From assembly GCA_019057975.1 (NCBI GenBank), contig JAHLWJ010000204.1, positions 1 to 7,777 of the forward strand: 7,777 bases of DNA, read 5' to 3'. The stretch is from Promethearchaeota archaeon (lineage in GTDB: Archaea > Asgardarchaeota > Lokiarchaeia > Sigynarchaeales > SOKP01). Below, in pieces: positions 1-5,845 of this stretch. The first letter of the stretch is position 1. Each line of letters begins with the position of its first letter. Made by a program: the position numbers and the translations under genes. The notes under the pieces were generated by a model, which had not been told where the DNA came from, searched no databases, and worked only from the letters and a program-made list of their open reading frames with translations.

Positions 1-9
1 TCAGACCAA

Positions 10-30
10 TACCTTAAAATATTTTAGGTA
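10..30. promoter_or_regulatory. Imperfect AT-rich inverted repeat upstream of the acyl-CoA synthetase gene
   Basis: The 21 bases form an inverted repeat with arms TACCT and AGGTA around an AAAATATTTT-like core; two of the ten base pairs are mismatched. It lies about 60 bases before the ATG at 89. It could be an operator, a TATA element with a long leader, or the end of an upstream transcription unit. The rest of positions 1-88 holds only A/T-rich sequence and no recognisable gene. Confidence 0.2.
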
Positions 31-88
31 TTCTTAACTAATCTACATAATTTTTCGTATGATGTAAAGATATATCTGAATTTTTATC

Positions 89-1573
89 ATGTCTAAGGCA
101 CAAAAATTAAACAATATTGAGTTTGAAAGATTATTTTTTCCAAGAGCAATAGGAGTTATCGGAGTATCTCCCGATCTGAGAGGAGGAGCTTTTTTTATTA
201 GATGTATGAGAGGAAAGTTTAAAGGACCAATATATCTGTTTAATCCTAAATTTAATGGCCAAGATTTATATGGATATAAAATATATAGTTCAATCTTAGA
301 TATTGAAGATCCTATAGACTACGTAATCTTAGCTATACCTGCACGATTATGTCCTAAAGTAATGGAAGAGATTGGGAAAAAAGGTGTTCCTTTTGTAACT
401 GTCTTTGCATCAGGATTTCGTGAAGTAGGTAATGAAAACCTTGAACAGGAACTGTTAAACACTGCAAAACGATACGATGTTAGAATTATAGGACCAAATT
501 GCTTAGGAGTTTACAATCCACGAGGAGGACTTTATTTTGCATTTGATCAGTCCAGAAAATCAGGAAATTTTGGAGGCGTCTTTCAATCAGGTGGTATAGC
601 ACAAAATATGAGCCAGCTATGCGTTTCTTATGGGTTATATGCTTCAAAATTTATATCAATTGGAAATTCTTTAGATTTATCACCAGTGGAATTCTTAAAT
701 TACTTTAATCAGGACGACTATACAAATATAATCGGTTTATATATTGAAAACTTGAGATCTATAAATCAAGGAAGACAATTTATGAAAGCCGTAAAGGATT
801 GTAACCTCAATAGAAAACCTGTAATTCTTTGGAGAGCCGGATATGGTGAAGCTACAAAGAAAGCAATCTTATCACATACAGGGGGGCTTGCTGGAAACAA
901 TGAAATGTGGAAGGCAGTTGGTAAGCAAACAGGGAGTTGTATTGTAAGTAACTCAAATGAACTTGCAGCATTGGCTTCAGCTTTTAATTTAACTCATTTA
1001 CCAAATACTCGTAATGTCGGAGTTATTGGTATTGGAGGGGGATCCACTATAGAAGCTATTGACATACTAGAAAAATACAATTTAAAAATTCCTAATTTAA
1101 CAGAAAAGACTGTTCAAAAAATGCAAAGGTTCGTTCCTGATGTTAATACAAATGTGACTAATCCAATTGATCTTGGAGGTAGTGGAATACAACCTCATAT
1201 ATATTACCGAACTATTTTGGCTTTAGATAAAGACCCTAATATTTCGTCAATTGTGTTCATTAAGGATCCTGAACGATTTGGGGGGTTTCAAGATTTATTG
1301 GAAGAAATTGGATTCAAAGGGACTAATTTAAATCGAGAATTTATTAGGTATGTTTCTAAGGCGAAAAGTGTTAGCACTAAACCAATGTATTGTGTTATGC
1401 TTAAAATAAATGAAGGATTCGAGGAATATAAAAGTAGATATAAGTTTAAAATGAAACTATTAAATAAGGCTGTCCCAGTTTTCGAAAGCTTAGATATTGC
1501 TGGAATGGTATTAGATAAAGTAAATAGTTACAGGGAATTCCTCCAAAAACATGAAAAATTCCCAAAAAATTAA
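89..1573 (+). CDS. NDP-forming acyl-CoA synthetase, alpha subunit (CoA-binding and phospho-His domains)
   Basis: This 494-residue protein matches the alpha half of ADP/NDP-forming acyl-CoA synthetases, cytosolic enzymes that interconvert an acyl-CoA plus ADP and phosphate with the free acid, CoA and ATP. Visible in order: an N-terminal Rossmann-like CoA-binding domain (about residues 12-145, with GVIGVS near 23 and IGPNCLGVYNP near 136); a succinyl-CoA-ligase-like domain (about 155-300, with FQSGG and SIGNSLDLSPVEFLNYF); and a third domain from about 310 with GVIGIGGGS. The stretch SHTGGLAG carries His263, which aligns with the histidine phosphorylated in this family. Length is normal for a separate alpha subunit (about 450-490). 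The ATP-grasp beta subunit is neither fused nor elsewhere in the window. The ATG at 89 has no Shine-Dalgarno. The acyl substrate cannot be read from the sequence. The glycine loops depart from the usual SQSGALG and GGPG forms, so this may be a divergent or non-acetate branch. The family call is firm; the exact activity is inferred. Confidence 0.85.
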   Translation: MSKAQKLNNIEFERLFFPRAIGVIGVSPDLRGGAFFIRCMRGKFKGPIYLFNPKFNGQDLYGYKIYSSILDIEDPIDYVILAIPARLCPKVMEEIGKKGVPFVTVFASGFREVGNENLEQELLNTAKRYDVRIIGPNCLGVYNPRGGLYFAFDQSRKSGNFGGVFQSGGIAQNMSQLCVSYGLYASKFISIGNSLDLSPVEFLNYFNQDDYTNIIGLYIENLRSINQGRQFMKAVKDCNLNRKPVILWRAGYGEATKKAILSHTGGLAGNNEMWKAVGKQTGSCIVSNSNELAALASAFNLTHLPNTRNVGVIGIGGGSTIEAIDILEKYNLKIPNLTEKTVQKMQRFVPDVNTNVTNPIDLGGSGIQPHIYYRTILALDKDPNISSIVFIKDPERFGGFQDLLEEIGFKGTNLNREFIRYVSKAKSVSTKPMYCVMLKINEGFEEYKSRYKFKMKLLNKAVPVFESLDIAGMVLDKVNSYREFLQKHEKFPKN

Positions 1574-2361
1574 TTATCTTTATTTTCTAGGTTTTCGATT
1601 TCAATATGGCGTCCAGGGCTCCCTTGATAATAGTATTTTCCAGGTTTTCCTCTCCAATTTTTATGTAAAACTGTATTTGGATAAATAACATTATTATCTT
1701 CAGTTATAACATTTGGACCTATAACATCACCAGGGTATATAGTAGTATTTCTTCCTAATTTGATTTCCAACATAGAAATCTTACCAAAAATTGTATTAAC
1801 TGCGTGACTTGATAATCCACTTGAAGGATAGATAAAAACATTGTCTCCTAAGTCCGTAAATTCTAATCCTACATAACCATCACAATAAATTACATTTTGT
1901 CCAATTTTATTATGACTTATCCTTCGGAGTGTCCGGTTGACAAGCCAAGGAAATGGGGATTTTGATGTCAACCACATAGGATATTTGATAATAAAACCTC
2001 GTTTATGATAATACTTTATCAATTTTCCTTCAGGTCTATTGATATCATCAAGAACCCTTGCAAAAACACCTTGTTGTGGTGGGGATTTTTTGTTCCAACT
2101 TCGAACCCATAGAGCTGTAAATTCAATTAATATTATTAAATAAATATAATACAGCAAAAAGAGAAACCCTGGTAAAATAAGAAAGTGGATAAGATCATTA
2201 ATTGAGAATAAGTTAATAAAGCAATATTCGAACATTAGAAAAAGCCCTAAACAAACATATAGAGGAACGAGAAAGCTAATAAAATTTATTTTGAAGAAGT
2301 CAAAAGCCGGAAGTTCTACCGTTTTCTCTTCAGTTTCTTTAGATGATTCGCTTTTTTTCAT
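1570..2361 (-). CDS. Membrane-anchored left-handed beta-helix (hexapeptide-repeat) acyltransferase
   Basis: This 263-residue protein has two parts. After a charged, lysine/glutamate-rich N-terminus come two long hydrophobic segments (about residues 24-52 and 56-88), probably membrane-spanning. The C-terminal half (about 150-250) shows irregular hexapeptide repeats of a left-handed beta-helix, with turns such as IGQNV, LGDNV, LGRNT and IGPNV. SSHAV contains His186, the likely catalytic base if the protein transfers an acetyl or acyl group. The tail QGSPGR resembles the GNPA-type end of these enzymes. The nearest architecture I know is the membrane-linked hexapeptide acyltransferase domain seen at the end of Pls/NRPS-type proteins and in exopolysaccharide acetyltransferases. 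Its acceptor is unknown; a cell-envelope glycan or lipid is an inference from the membrane anchor. Its stop codon shares bases 1570-1573 with the converging plus-strand gene. The ATG at 2361 has a TATA-like box about 28 bases upstream, suggesting a near-leaderless transcript. Confidence 0.72.
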   Translation of the reverse strand: MKKSESSKETEEKTVELPAFDFFKINFISFLVPLYVCLGLFLMFEYCFINLFSINDLIHFLILPGFLFLLYYIYLIILIEFTALWVRSWNKKSPPQQGVFARVLDDINRPEGKLIKYYHKRGFIIKYPMWLTSKSPFPWLVNRTLRRISHNKIGQNVIYCDGYVGLEFTDLGDNVFIYPSSGLSSHAVNTIFGKISMLEIKLGRNTTIYPGDVIGPNVITEDNNVIYPNTVLHKNWRGKPGKYYYQGSPGRHIEIENLENKDN

Positions 2362-2383
2362 AATATAATAATTGGTAAAGATC

Positions 2384-2394
2384 TTTAAAAAATT
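2384..2394 (-). promoter_or_regulatory. TATA-like box of the hexapeptide acyltransferase gene
   Basis: On the minus strand this reads AATTTTTTAAA, centred about 28 bases before the ATG at 2361. The spacing suits an archaeal TATA box with transcription starting close to the first codon. No Shine-Dalgarno lies between box and start. A/T boxes are common in such a sequence, so this is only a positional inference. Confidence 0.35.
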
Positions 2395-2413
2395 ATTTCT
2401 AATAGATTAGAGT

Positions 2414-2430
2414 TAAAAAAAGTAAAAGTA
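2414..2430 (-). terminator. Oligo-T terminator downstream of the MFS transporter gene
   Basis: Some 20-37 bases after the transporter's stop codon the minus strand reads TACTTTTACTTTTTTTAA. Such U-rich tracts without a hairpin are the usual intrinsic terminator in archaea. It would separate the transporter transcript from the acyltransferase gene, which has its own TATA-like box just beyond. Confidence 0.4.
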
Positions 2431-2450
2431 AGGTGACACTATAAGAAATT

Positions 2451-3737
2451 TTACAACTGTATTGTTTTCTGCATTTCCTTAAATTGTTCCTTTTGCATTA
2501 ATGGAACGATATTTTTAAATGTCATAATAAAAGCTCCTAAAGCAAGTATCCCCATAGCGGATCCATATAGAAAAGGGTCAAAATTCCCGAGTAAGAATGT
2601 TCCTAATAGGGGTCCTACTATTTGAGCAAGACTATCTAAGGTTGTAGTATAACCATTTATTTTTCCCATCTCTTTTGGTGTAACTGTTTGAGTAACTTCA
2701 CTTATTAAAATTCCTCTTGAACATGAAACACCATAACTTGCAAAGACCATTAAAACTATAAAAACCCAAATTTCTGAGTAAAAAGTACCGAAAATTCCAA
2801 TAAGAAAGAATGTTCCCACTAAAATAGACAAGCCAAGATATTTCATTTTCTTTTCACCTAGCTTTCTCATCGTAGGGTTAAACAATGTAAAACGTACAAT
2901 CGCTCGAGATATGCCTGAAACTGTTAAAAGCAAACTGACACCTAATGTATCTTCAGGAGTAAGTAGTATCAATCCTATGAAAAGAGCAAGTGTTGATACA
3001 TACATTATGAAAGAAAATGTATGGAGTGCGTACTGTGTTAATAGATATCGCGCCTCTTTGTTTTTCCATAGGTTAACTTTGATTTTGTTATGTTTTTCCG
3101 CTTTTTCCCTTTTAGATTTTGGCCAAGATTCTTTTATAAAGAAGATTGTTGTAATGATAGTTAAAAAGGAAAAACCCGAAGCTACTAACCCAGAAAGTGC
3201 CATGGGAAAATCTGGACCAAATATTGGAAATATAGATAAAAAACCCCCCAAACCTGGAGCAACAAGTCCAGCAATAGTCATAACTACCCCAACGTTTGTC
3301 ATTTGCAGACCTCGATCTTTTGGGGGAACATGATCTGTTATTATTGCTTTTGTAAGGGGAAAGTTACCCCCAAAAATTCCATCTACAATTCTAGCAATAA
3401 AAAACATTGACAGCGAGTTTGAAAAAGCTAGAATTAAAAAAGCCGAACATGTACCTGCTTCAGCAATTAAAAGTATCGGTTTTCTGCCGTATTTATCACT
3501 TAACTTACCCCAAATAGGGGCAGAAAAAAGTGAAAACATTGCATTTGTTGCAAGCAATAATCCAATCATGAAAGGTGTCGTATCGAAAAACTCAATTAAG
3601 GCAGGTAAATATGGTAAAATTATATAAAAGCCTAAAACGTCAATGAGTAAGCCAATCCATAAAGGATTTAATTCAGGATATTTTGTCTTTGCAGGTGGTG
3701 CTTGCCTATGTGATTGATTTGTTGTTTCTCGATTCAT
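2451..3737 (-). CDS. Major facilitator superfamily transporter (DHA1/TetA-like drug:H+ antiporter type)
   Basis: A 428-residue integral membrane protein with about twelve hydrophobic segments in two six-helix halves, split by a basic loop near residues 203-230 rich in Lys and Glu. Motif A of the superfamily, GKLSDKYGRKP, is at about 77-87 between helices 2 and 3. A motif-B-like ARIVDGIFGG follows at about 115-124. GLVAPGLGG near 157-165 resembles motif C, typical of proton-coupled antiporters. The protein therefore probably exports a small molecule in exchange for protons; the substrate cannot be inferred. I chose the ATG at 3737; a TTG three codons upstream (3746) is possible but would add only Met-Lys-Thr. 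It lies 91 bases downstream of the second hydrolase on the same strand. An oligo-T tract follows its stop, so it is probably transcribed alone or as the end of the hydrolase unit. Confidence 0.85.
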   Translation of the reverse strand: MNRETTNQSHRQAPPAKTKYPELNPLWIGLLIDVLGFYIILPYLPALIEFFDTTPFMIGLLLATNAMFSLFSAPIWGKLSDKYGRKPILLIAEAGTCSAFLILAFSNSLSMFFIARIVDGIFGGNFPLTKAIITDHVPPKDRGLQMTNVGVVMTIAGLVAPGLGGFLSIFPIFGPDFPMALSGLVASGFSFLTIITTIFFIKESWPKSKREKAEKHNKIKVNLWKNKEARYLLTQYALHTFSFIMYVSTLALFIGLILLTPEDTLGVSLLLTVSGISRAIVRFTLFNPTMRKLGEKKMKYLGLSILVGTFFLIGIFGTFYSEIWVFIVLMVFASYGVSCSRGILISEVTQTVTPKEMGKINGYTTTLDSLAQIVGPLLGTFLLGNFDPFLYGSAMGILALGAFIMTFKNIVPLMQKEQFKEMQKTIQL

Positions 3738-3773
3738 AGTTTTCAAAAAAGATATTTAGTGAATTAGATCGGA

Positions 3774-3784
3774 AAATTTAAACT
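3774..3784 (-). promoter_or_regulatory. Possible TATA-like box of the MFS transporter gene
   Basis: The minus strand reads GAGTTTAAATT here, centred about 42 bases before the ATG at 3737 and about 33 before the alternative TTG at 3746. The spacing fits the TTG start better for a leaderless transcript, or a short leader for the ATG. Weak evidence, from position and base composition only. Confidence 0.22.
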
Positions 3785-3799
3785 CATTTTTAAAATTTC

Positions 3800-3813
3800 T
3801 ATTTTTAAAAATA
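3800..3813 (-). terminator. AT palindrome / T-tract downstream of the second hydrolase gene
   Basis: A perfect 14-base palindrome, TATTTTTAAAAATA, starts about 15 bases after the hydrolase stop codon. On the minus strand it contributes a TTATTTTT tract, as expected for an archaeal oligo-U terminator. The same A/T block could instead belong to the promoter region of the transporter gene, 63 bases further on. Confidence 0.3.
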
Positions 3814-3828
3814 AGATTAGGAATTTGT

Positions 3829-4665
3829 TTATTTTTTCAAGAAGTCTATAATTATTTTATTAATTTCTGGAGCTCTAGATAAAGGTGAATCATGACCGGC
3901 TTTATCAATAATTCTTAGAGTACTGTTAGGAATTCTTTCATTTATTTCCTCCATAACCGTTGTCGGCATAATTCTATCATGAGTAGCCGCAATTAACAAT
4001 GATTCGTTCTTGATTTCATGTAATCTATCGAGGGTATGGTGTGTTGCTATTGCTTCCGCTTGAAGGATTATATCTTTTTCAGTTGGAGGATCAGTAATAT
4101 TATTTTGAATTAAATCGTCTACTGTCCATAAACTATACCATTTTTTTGAAGGTTCTGCTTCCAATTGTTTCCGAAACTTTATATAGTAGCTTGTTCGAGT
4201 GGATTGCCAAAAAGCCTTGACTGGATCTTCATTCATTAGTTTAATACTGTTCAATCTCATGTTTTTATATAATTCAGCTCCAGATTCATCAGGAGTCCCA
4301 TAATTTGTATTAATTAAAACCATTTTATTTACGCGTTGAGGGTATTTTAAAATCATGTTTTGAACAATCATCCCGCCCAAACTCCAACCAATTATATGAG
4401 TTTTCTCAATTTCTAAGAAATCCAATAGGGCATTTATATCATTTGCGAAGACTTCCATAGTGTAAGGTCCATCCGGTCTATCAGATTTTCCTGCGCCTCT
4501 GTTATCAAATCTTATCACTTTGAAATGATTTGCTAAAGGCTCAGTCTGAGCTATCCATGATTCCTTTTTTGCTCCAAAACCATGAACCAATAGTACTGGC
4601 TCTCCATCTCCATGAATTTCATAACAAATATTAACTCCATTTACAAGAGCAAATGCTTCTTTCAT
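3829..4665 (-). CDS. Alpha/beta-fold hydrolase, tandem copy with canonical GWSLGG elbow
   Basis: A 278-residue soluble alpha/beta hydrolase with no signal peptide. The oxyanion-hole segment HGFG is at residues 28-31. The nucleophile elbow GWSLGG gives catalytic Ser95. ATHDRIMP supplies acid Asp230, and KAGHDSP supplies His258, so the triad is complete. The region from about 125 to 215 (with DPVKAFW at 147-153 and PPT near 193) should form the lid that sets substrate choice. Length and layout resemble BioH, 3-oxoadipate enol-lactonase and haloperoxidase-like esterases; which ester, lactone or other bond is cut cannot be told. By hand alignment it is identical to the neighbouring hydrolase at 139 of 278 positions without a gap, so the two arose by duplication. 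The ATG at 4665 has no Shine-Dalgarno but has a TATA-like box about 33 bases upstream, suggesting separate transcription. Confidence 0.85.
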   Translation of the reverse strand: MKEAFALVNGVNICYEIHGDGEPVLLVHGFGAKKESWIAQTEPLANHFKVIRFDNRGAGKSDRPDGPYTMEVFANDINALLDFLEIEKTHIIGWSLGGMIVQNMILKYPQRVNKMVLINTNYGTPDESGAELYKNMRLNSIKLMNEDPVKAFWQSTRTSYYIKFRKQLEAEPSKKWYSLWTVDDLIQNNITDPPTEKDIILQAEAIATHHTLDRLHEIKNESLLIAATHDRIMPTTVMEEINERIPNSTLRIIDKAGHDSPLSRAPEINKIIIDFLKK

Positions 4666-4693
4666 CGTTATTCAACAAAAAATTAGATTAAAA

Positions 4694-4703
4694 TTTTAAA
4701 AAT
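4694..4703 (-). promoter_or_regulatory. TATA-like box of the second tandem hydrolase gene
   Basis: On the minus strand this reads ATTTTTAAAA, centred about 33 bases upstream of the ATG at 4665, consistent with an archaeal promoter and a leader of only a few bases. It is within the 206-base gap between the two hydrolases (4666-4871). Apart from this box and a short hydrolase-tail-like frame at 4746-4811, I see nothing definite in that gap. Confidence 0.33.
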
Positions 4704-4871
4704 AGAGATGAATTTACTAATAATTTAGCAAATAATAATTTTGTTTTAATCTTTTTGCAAGAGCTCAATAATGGCTATAACATTAATAAGTGTGTTATAA
4801 AATGGATTCATAAAAATCGAGATTAATAATATAAAGAAAGTTAATTCAGTTTTTTACTCTTACAAATCACA

Positions 4872-5708
4872 TTAATTATTTAAAAACTCGATAATCGTTC
4901 TGTTTATCTCTGGTGCATTAGACTTATGGCTTTCGTGCCCTGCTTTATCTATTACTTTTAAAGTGCTATTTGGTATTAAATTGTGAATCTCCATCATTCT
5001 TTCTTTTGGTACAAGTACATCATGAGATGCCGTTAGTAGTAACGTCTCTTGCTTAATTTTGTGCAAATTATTAAAAACTTTATGGGTTTTAAATGAATAA
5101 GATATATTTCGAATATCCTGCGGAGTAGGGGGGTTCGTAGTATAATAGTCGATAAGGTCTTCTGCGGACCATAATCCATGAAATTTTTCCTTGGGATTAT
5201 CAAGCATTTTTTTCCGAAATTTATGATAAAATCCGAATTGGGTGCTATCCCAAAATGCTTTAACGGGATCTTTTTTTCTGAGTTCCAATCCCTTAATTCT
5301 CATCTGAATATATGGTTCAGGATCATACCCATCAGGAATTTTTGGCAACGAATTTATGAGAACAAGTTTATTCACACTCTCAGGATACTTCACTACAAAA
5401 TTCTGGGCAATCATCCCTCCAAATGAGTGCGCTATTAAATTTATTTTCTGTATTGACAAGTAATCCATCAATCCCTTAACATCATCTGCAAGCATTTCCA
5501 TAGTGTAATGGTAGTTAGGTCTTGAACTTTTTCCTGCTCCTCTCATATCGATAGTTATAACTCTAAAATGTTTAGATAATTCGGGGATTTGAGCCATAAA
5601 TCCTTCTTTTTTAGAACCAAAACCATGAAGAAGGAATGTCGGGAATCCTTCACCTTGACTTTTATAACAAATTTTTATGTCATTTACGTCTGCAAAAGCT
5701 TCAACCAT
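4872..5708 (-). CDS. Alpha/beta-fold hydrolase, tandem copy with AHSFGG elbow
   Basis: The paralogue of the next gene downstream, also exactly 278 residues, and co-linear with it throughout. The catalytic residues fall at the same numbers: HGFG at 28-31, Ser95 in AHSFGG, Asp230 in ASHDVLVP and His258 in KAGHESH. It is therefore probably an active serine hydrolase of the esterase/lactonase type, cytosolic, with unknown substrate. Two differences suggest a changed substrate rather than simple redundancy. The elbow begins with Ala instead of Gly, and the lid region (about 123-132 and 186-212) is the least conserved part. Its ATG at 5708 is only 17 bases after the stop codon of a truncated hydrolase remnant, so it may be read through from the radical SAM gene. 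A TATA-like box inside the remnant, about 26 bases before the ATG, offers an alternative start of transcription. Confidence 0.84.
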   Translation of the reverse strand: MVEAFADVNDIKICYKSQGEGFPTFLLHGFGSKKEGFMAQIPELSKHFRVITIDMRGAGKSSRPNYHYTMEMLADDVKGLMDYLSIQKINLIAHSFGGMIAQNFVVKYPESVNKLVLINSLPKIPDGYDPEPYIQMRIKGLELRKKDPVKAFWDSTQFGFYHKFRKKMLDNPKEKFHGLWSAEDLIDYYTTNPPTPQDIRNISYSFKTHKVFNNLHKIKQETLLLTASHDVLVPKERMMEIHNLIPNSTLKVIDKAGHESHKSNAPEINRTIIEFLNN

Positions 5709-5725
5709 AAATAGTAATAGGTAGC

Positions 5726-5845
5726 TTAACTTTTAAGAAAATCTATAATAATTTGGTTTACTTCAGGAGCCTTTTCTAAGGGAAAATAATGCCCTCCTGA
5801 AACAATACTTAGTTCACTATTAGGAATTTTTTCATGTAATACCAT
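5726..5845 (-). pseudogene. C-terminal remnant of a third alpha/beta hydrolase
   Basis: A short open frame of 39 codons plus stop that I translated by hand. It aligns with the C-terminal ends of the two complete hydrolases: IPNSELSIVSGGHYFPLEKA, then PEVNQIIIDFLKS before the stop. About 21 of the last 33 residues match the second tandem copy, allowing one gap. The catalytic-histidine motif GGH survives, but the oxyanion loop, nucleophile serine and acid are all missing. Recognisable similarity starts about where the radical SAM gene ends; the ATG at 5845 overlaps that gene's stop codon (TAATG). The simplest reading is a deletion that removed the front ~85% of a third hydrolase gene. The GGHYFPLEKAPE form differs from KAGHDSP/KAGHESH of its neighbours, so it was a more diverged member. 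Expression as a small protein is possible through the overlap but seems unlikely to be useful. Confidence 0.75.
5730..5738 (-). promoter_or_regulatory. Possible TATA-like box for the first tandem hydrolase, inside the remnant
   Basis: The minus strand reads TCTTAAAAG in the last codons of the hydrolase remnant, centred about 26 bases upstream of the ATG at 5708. Position fits a leaderless archaeal promoter. If real, selection on it could help explain why the remnant's end has been kept. Confidence 0.22.

Noticed and set aside
881..1284. G-runs of five or six bases inside the acyl-CoA synthetase gene
   Set aside because: They fall on consecutive glycine codons of conserved loops (GGL, GGGS, FGGF) and are explained by the protein sequence.
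2911..3333. A 140-codon open frame on the plus strand
   Set aside because: It lies wholly inside the transporter gene on the opposite strand. Its translation has no recognisable domain, and the minus-strand protein has clear MFS motifs.
3738..3746. TTG start three codons upstream for the transporter
   Set aside because: The ATG at 3737 is the simpler start and the three extra residues add nothing recognisable. TTG cannot be excluded, because the TATA-like box is better spaced for it.
5178..5426. An 82-codon open frame on the plus strand
   Set aside because: It is antisense to the first tandem hydrolase, whose co-linear match to its paralogue shows that the minus strand is coding here.
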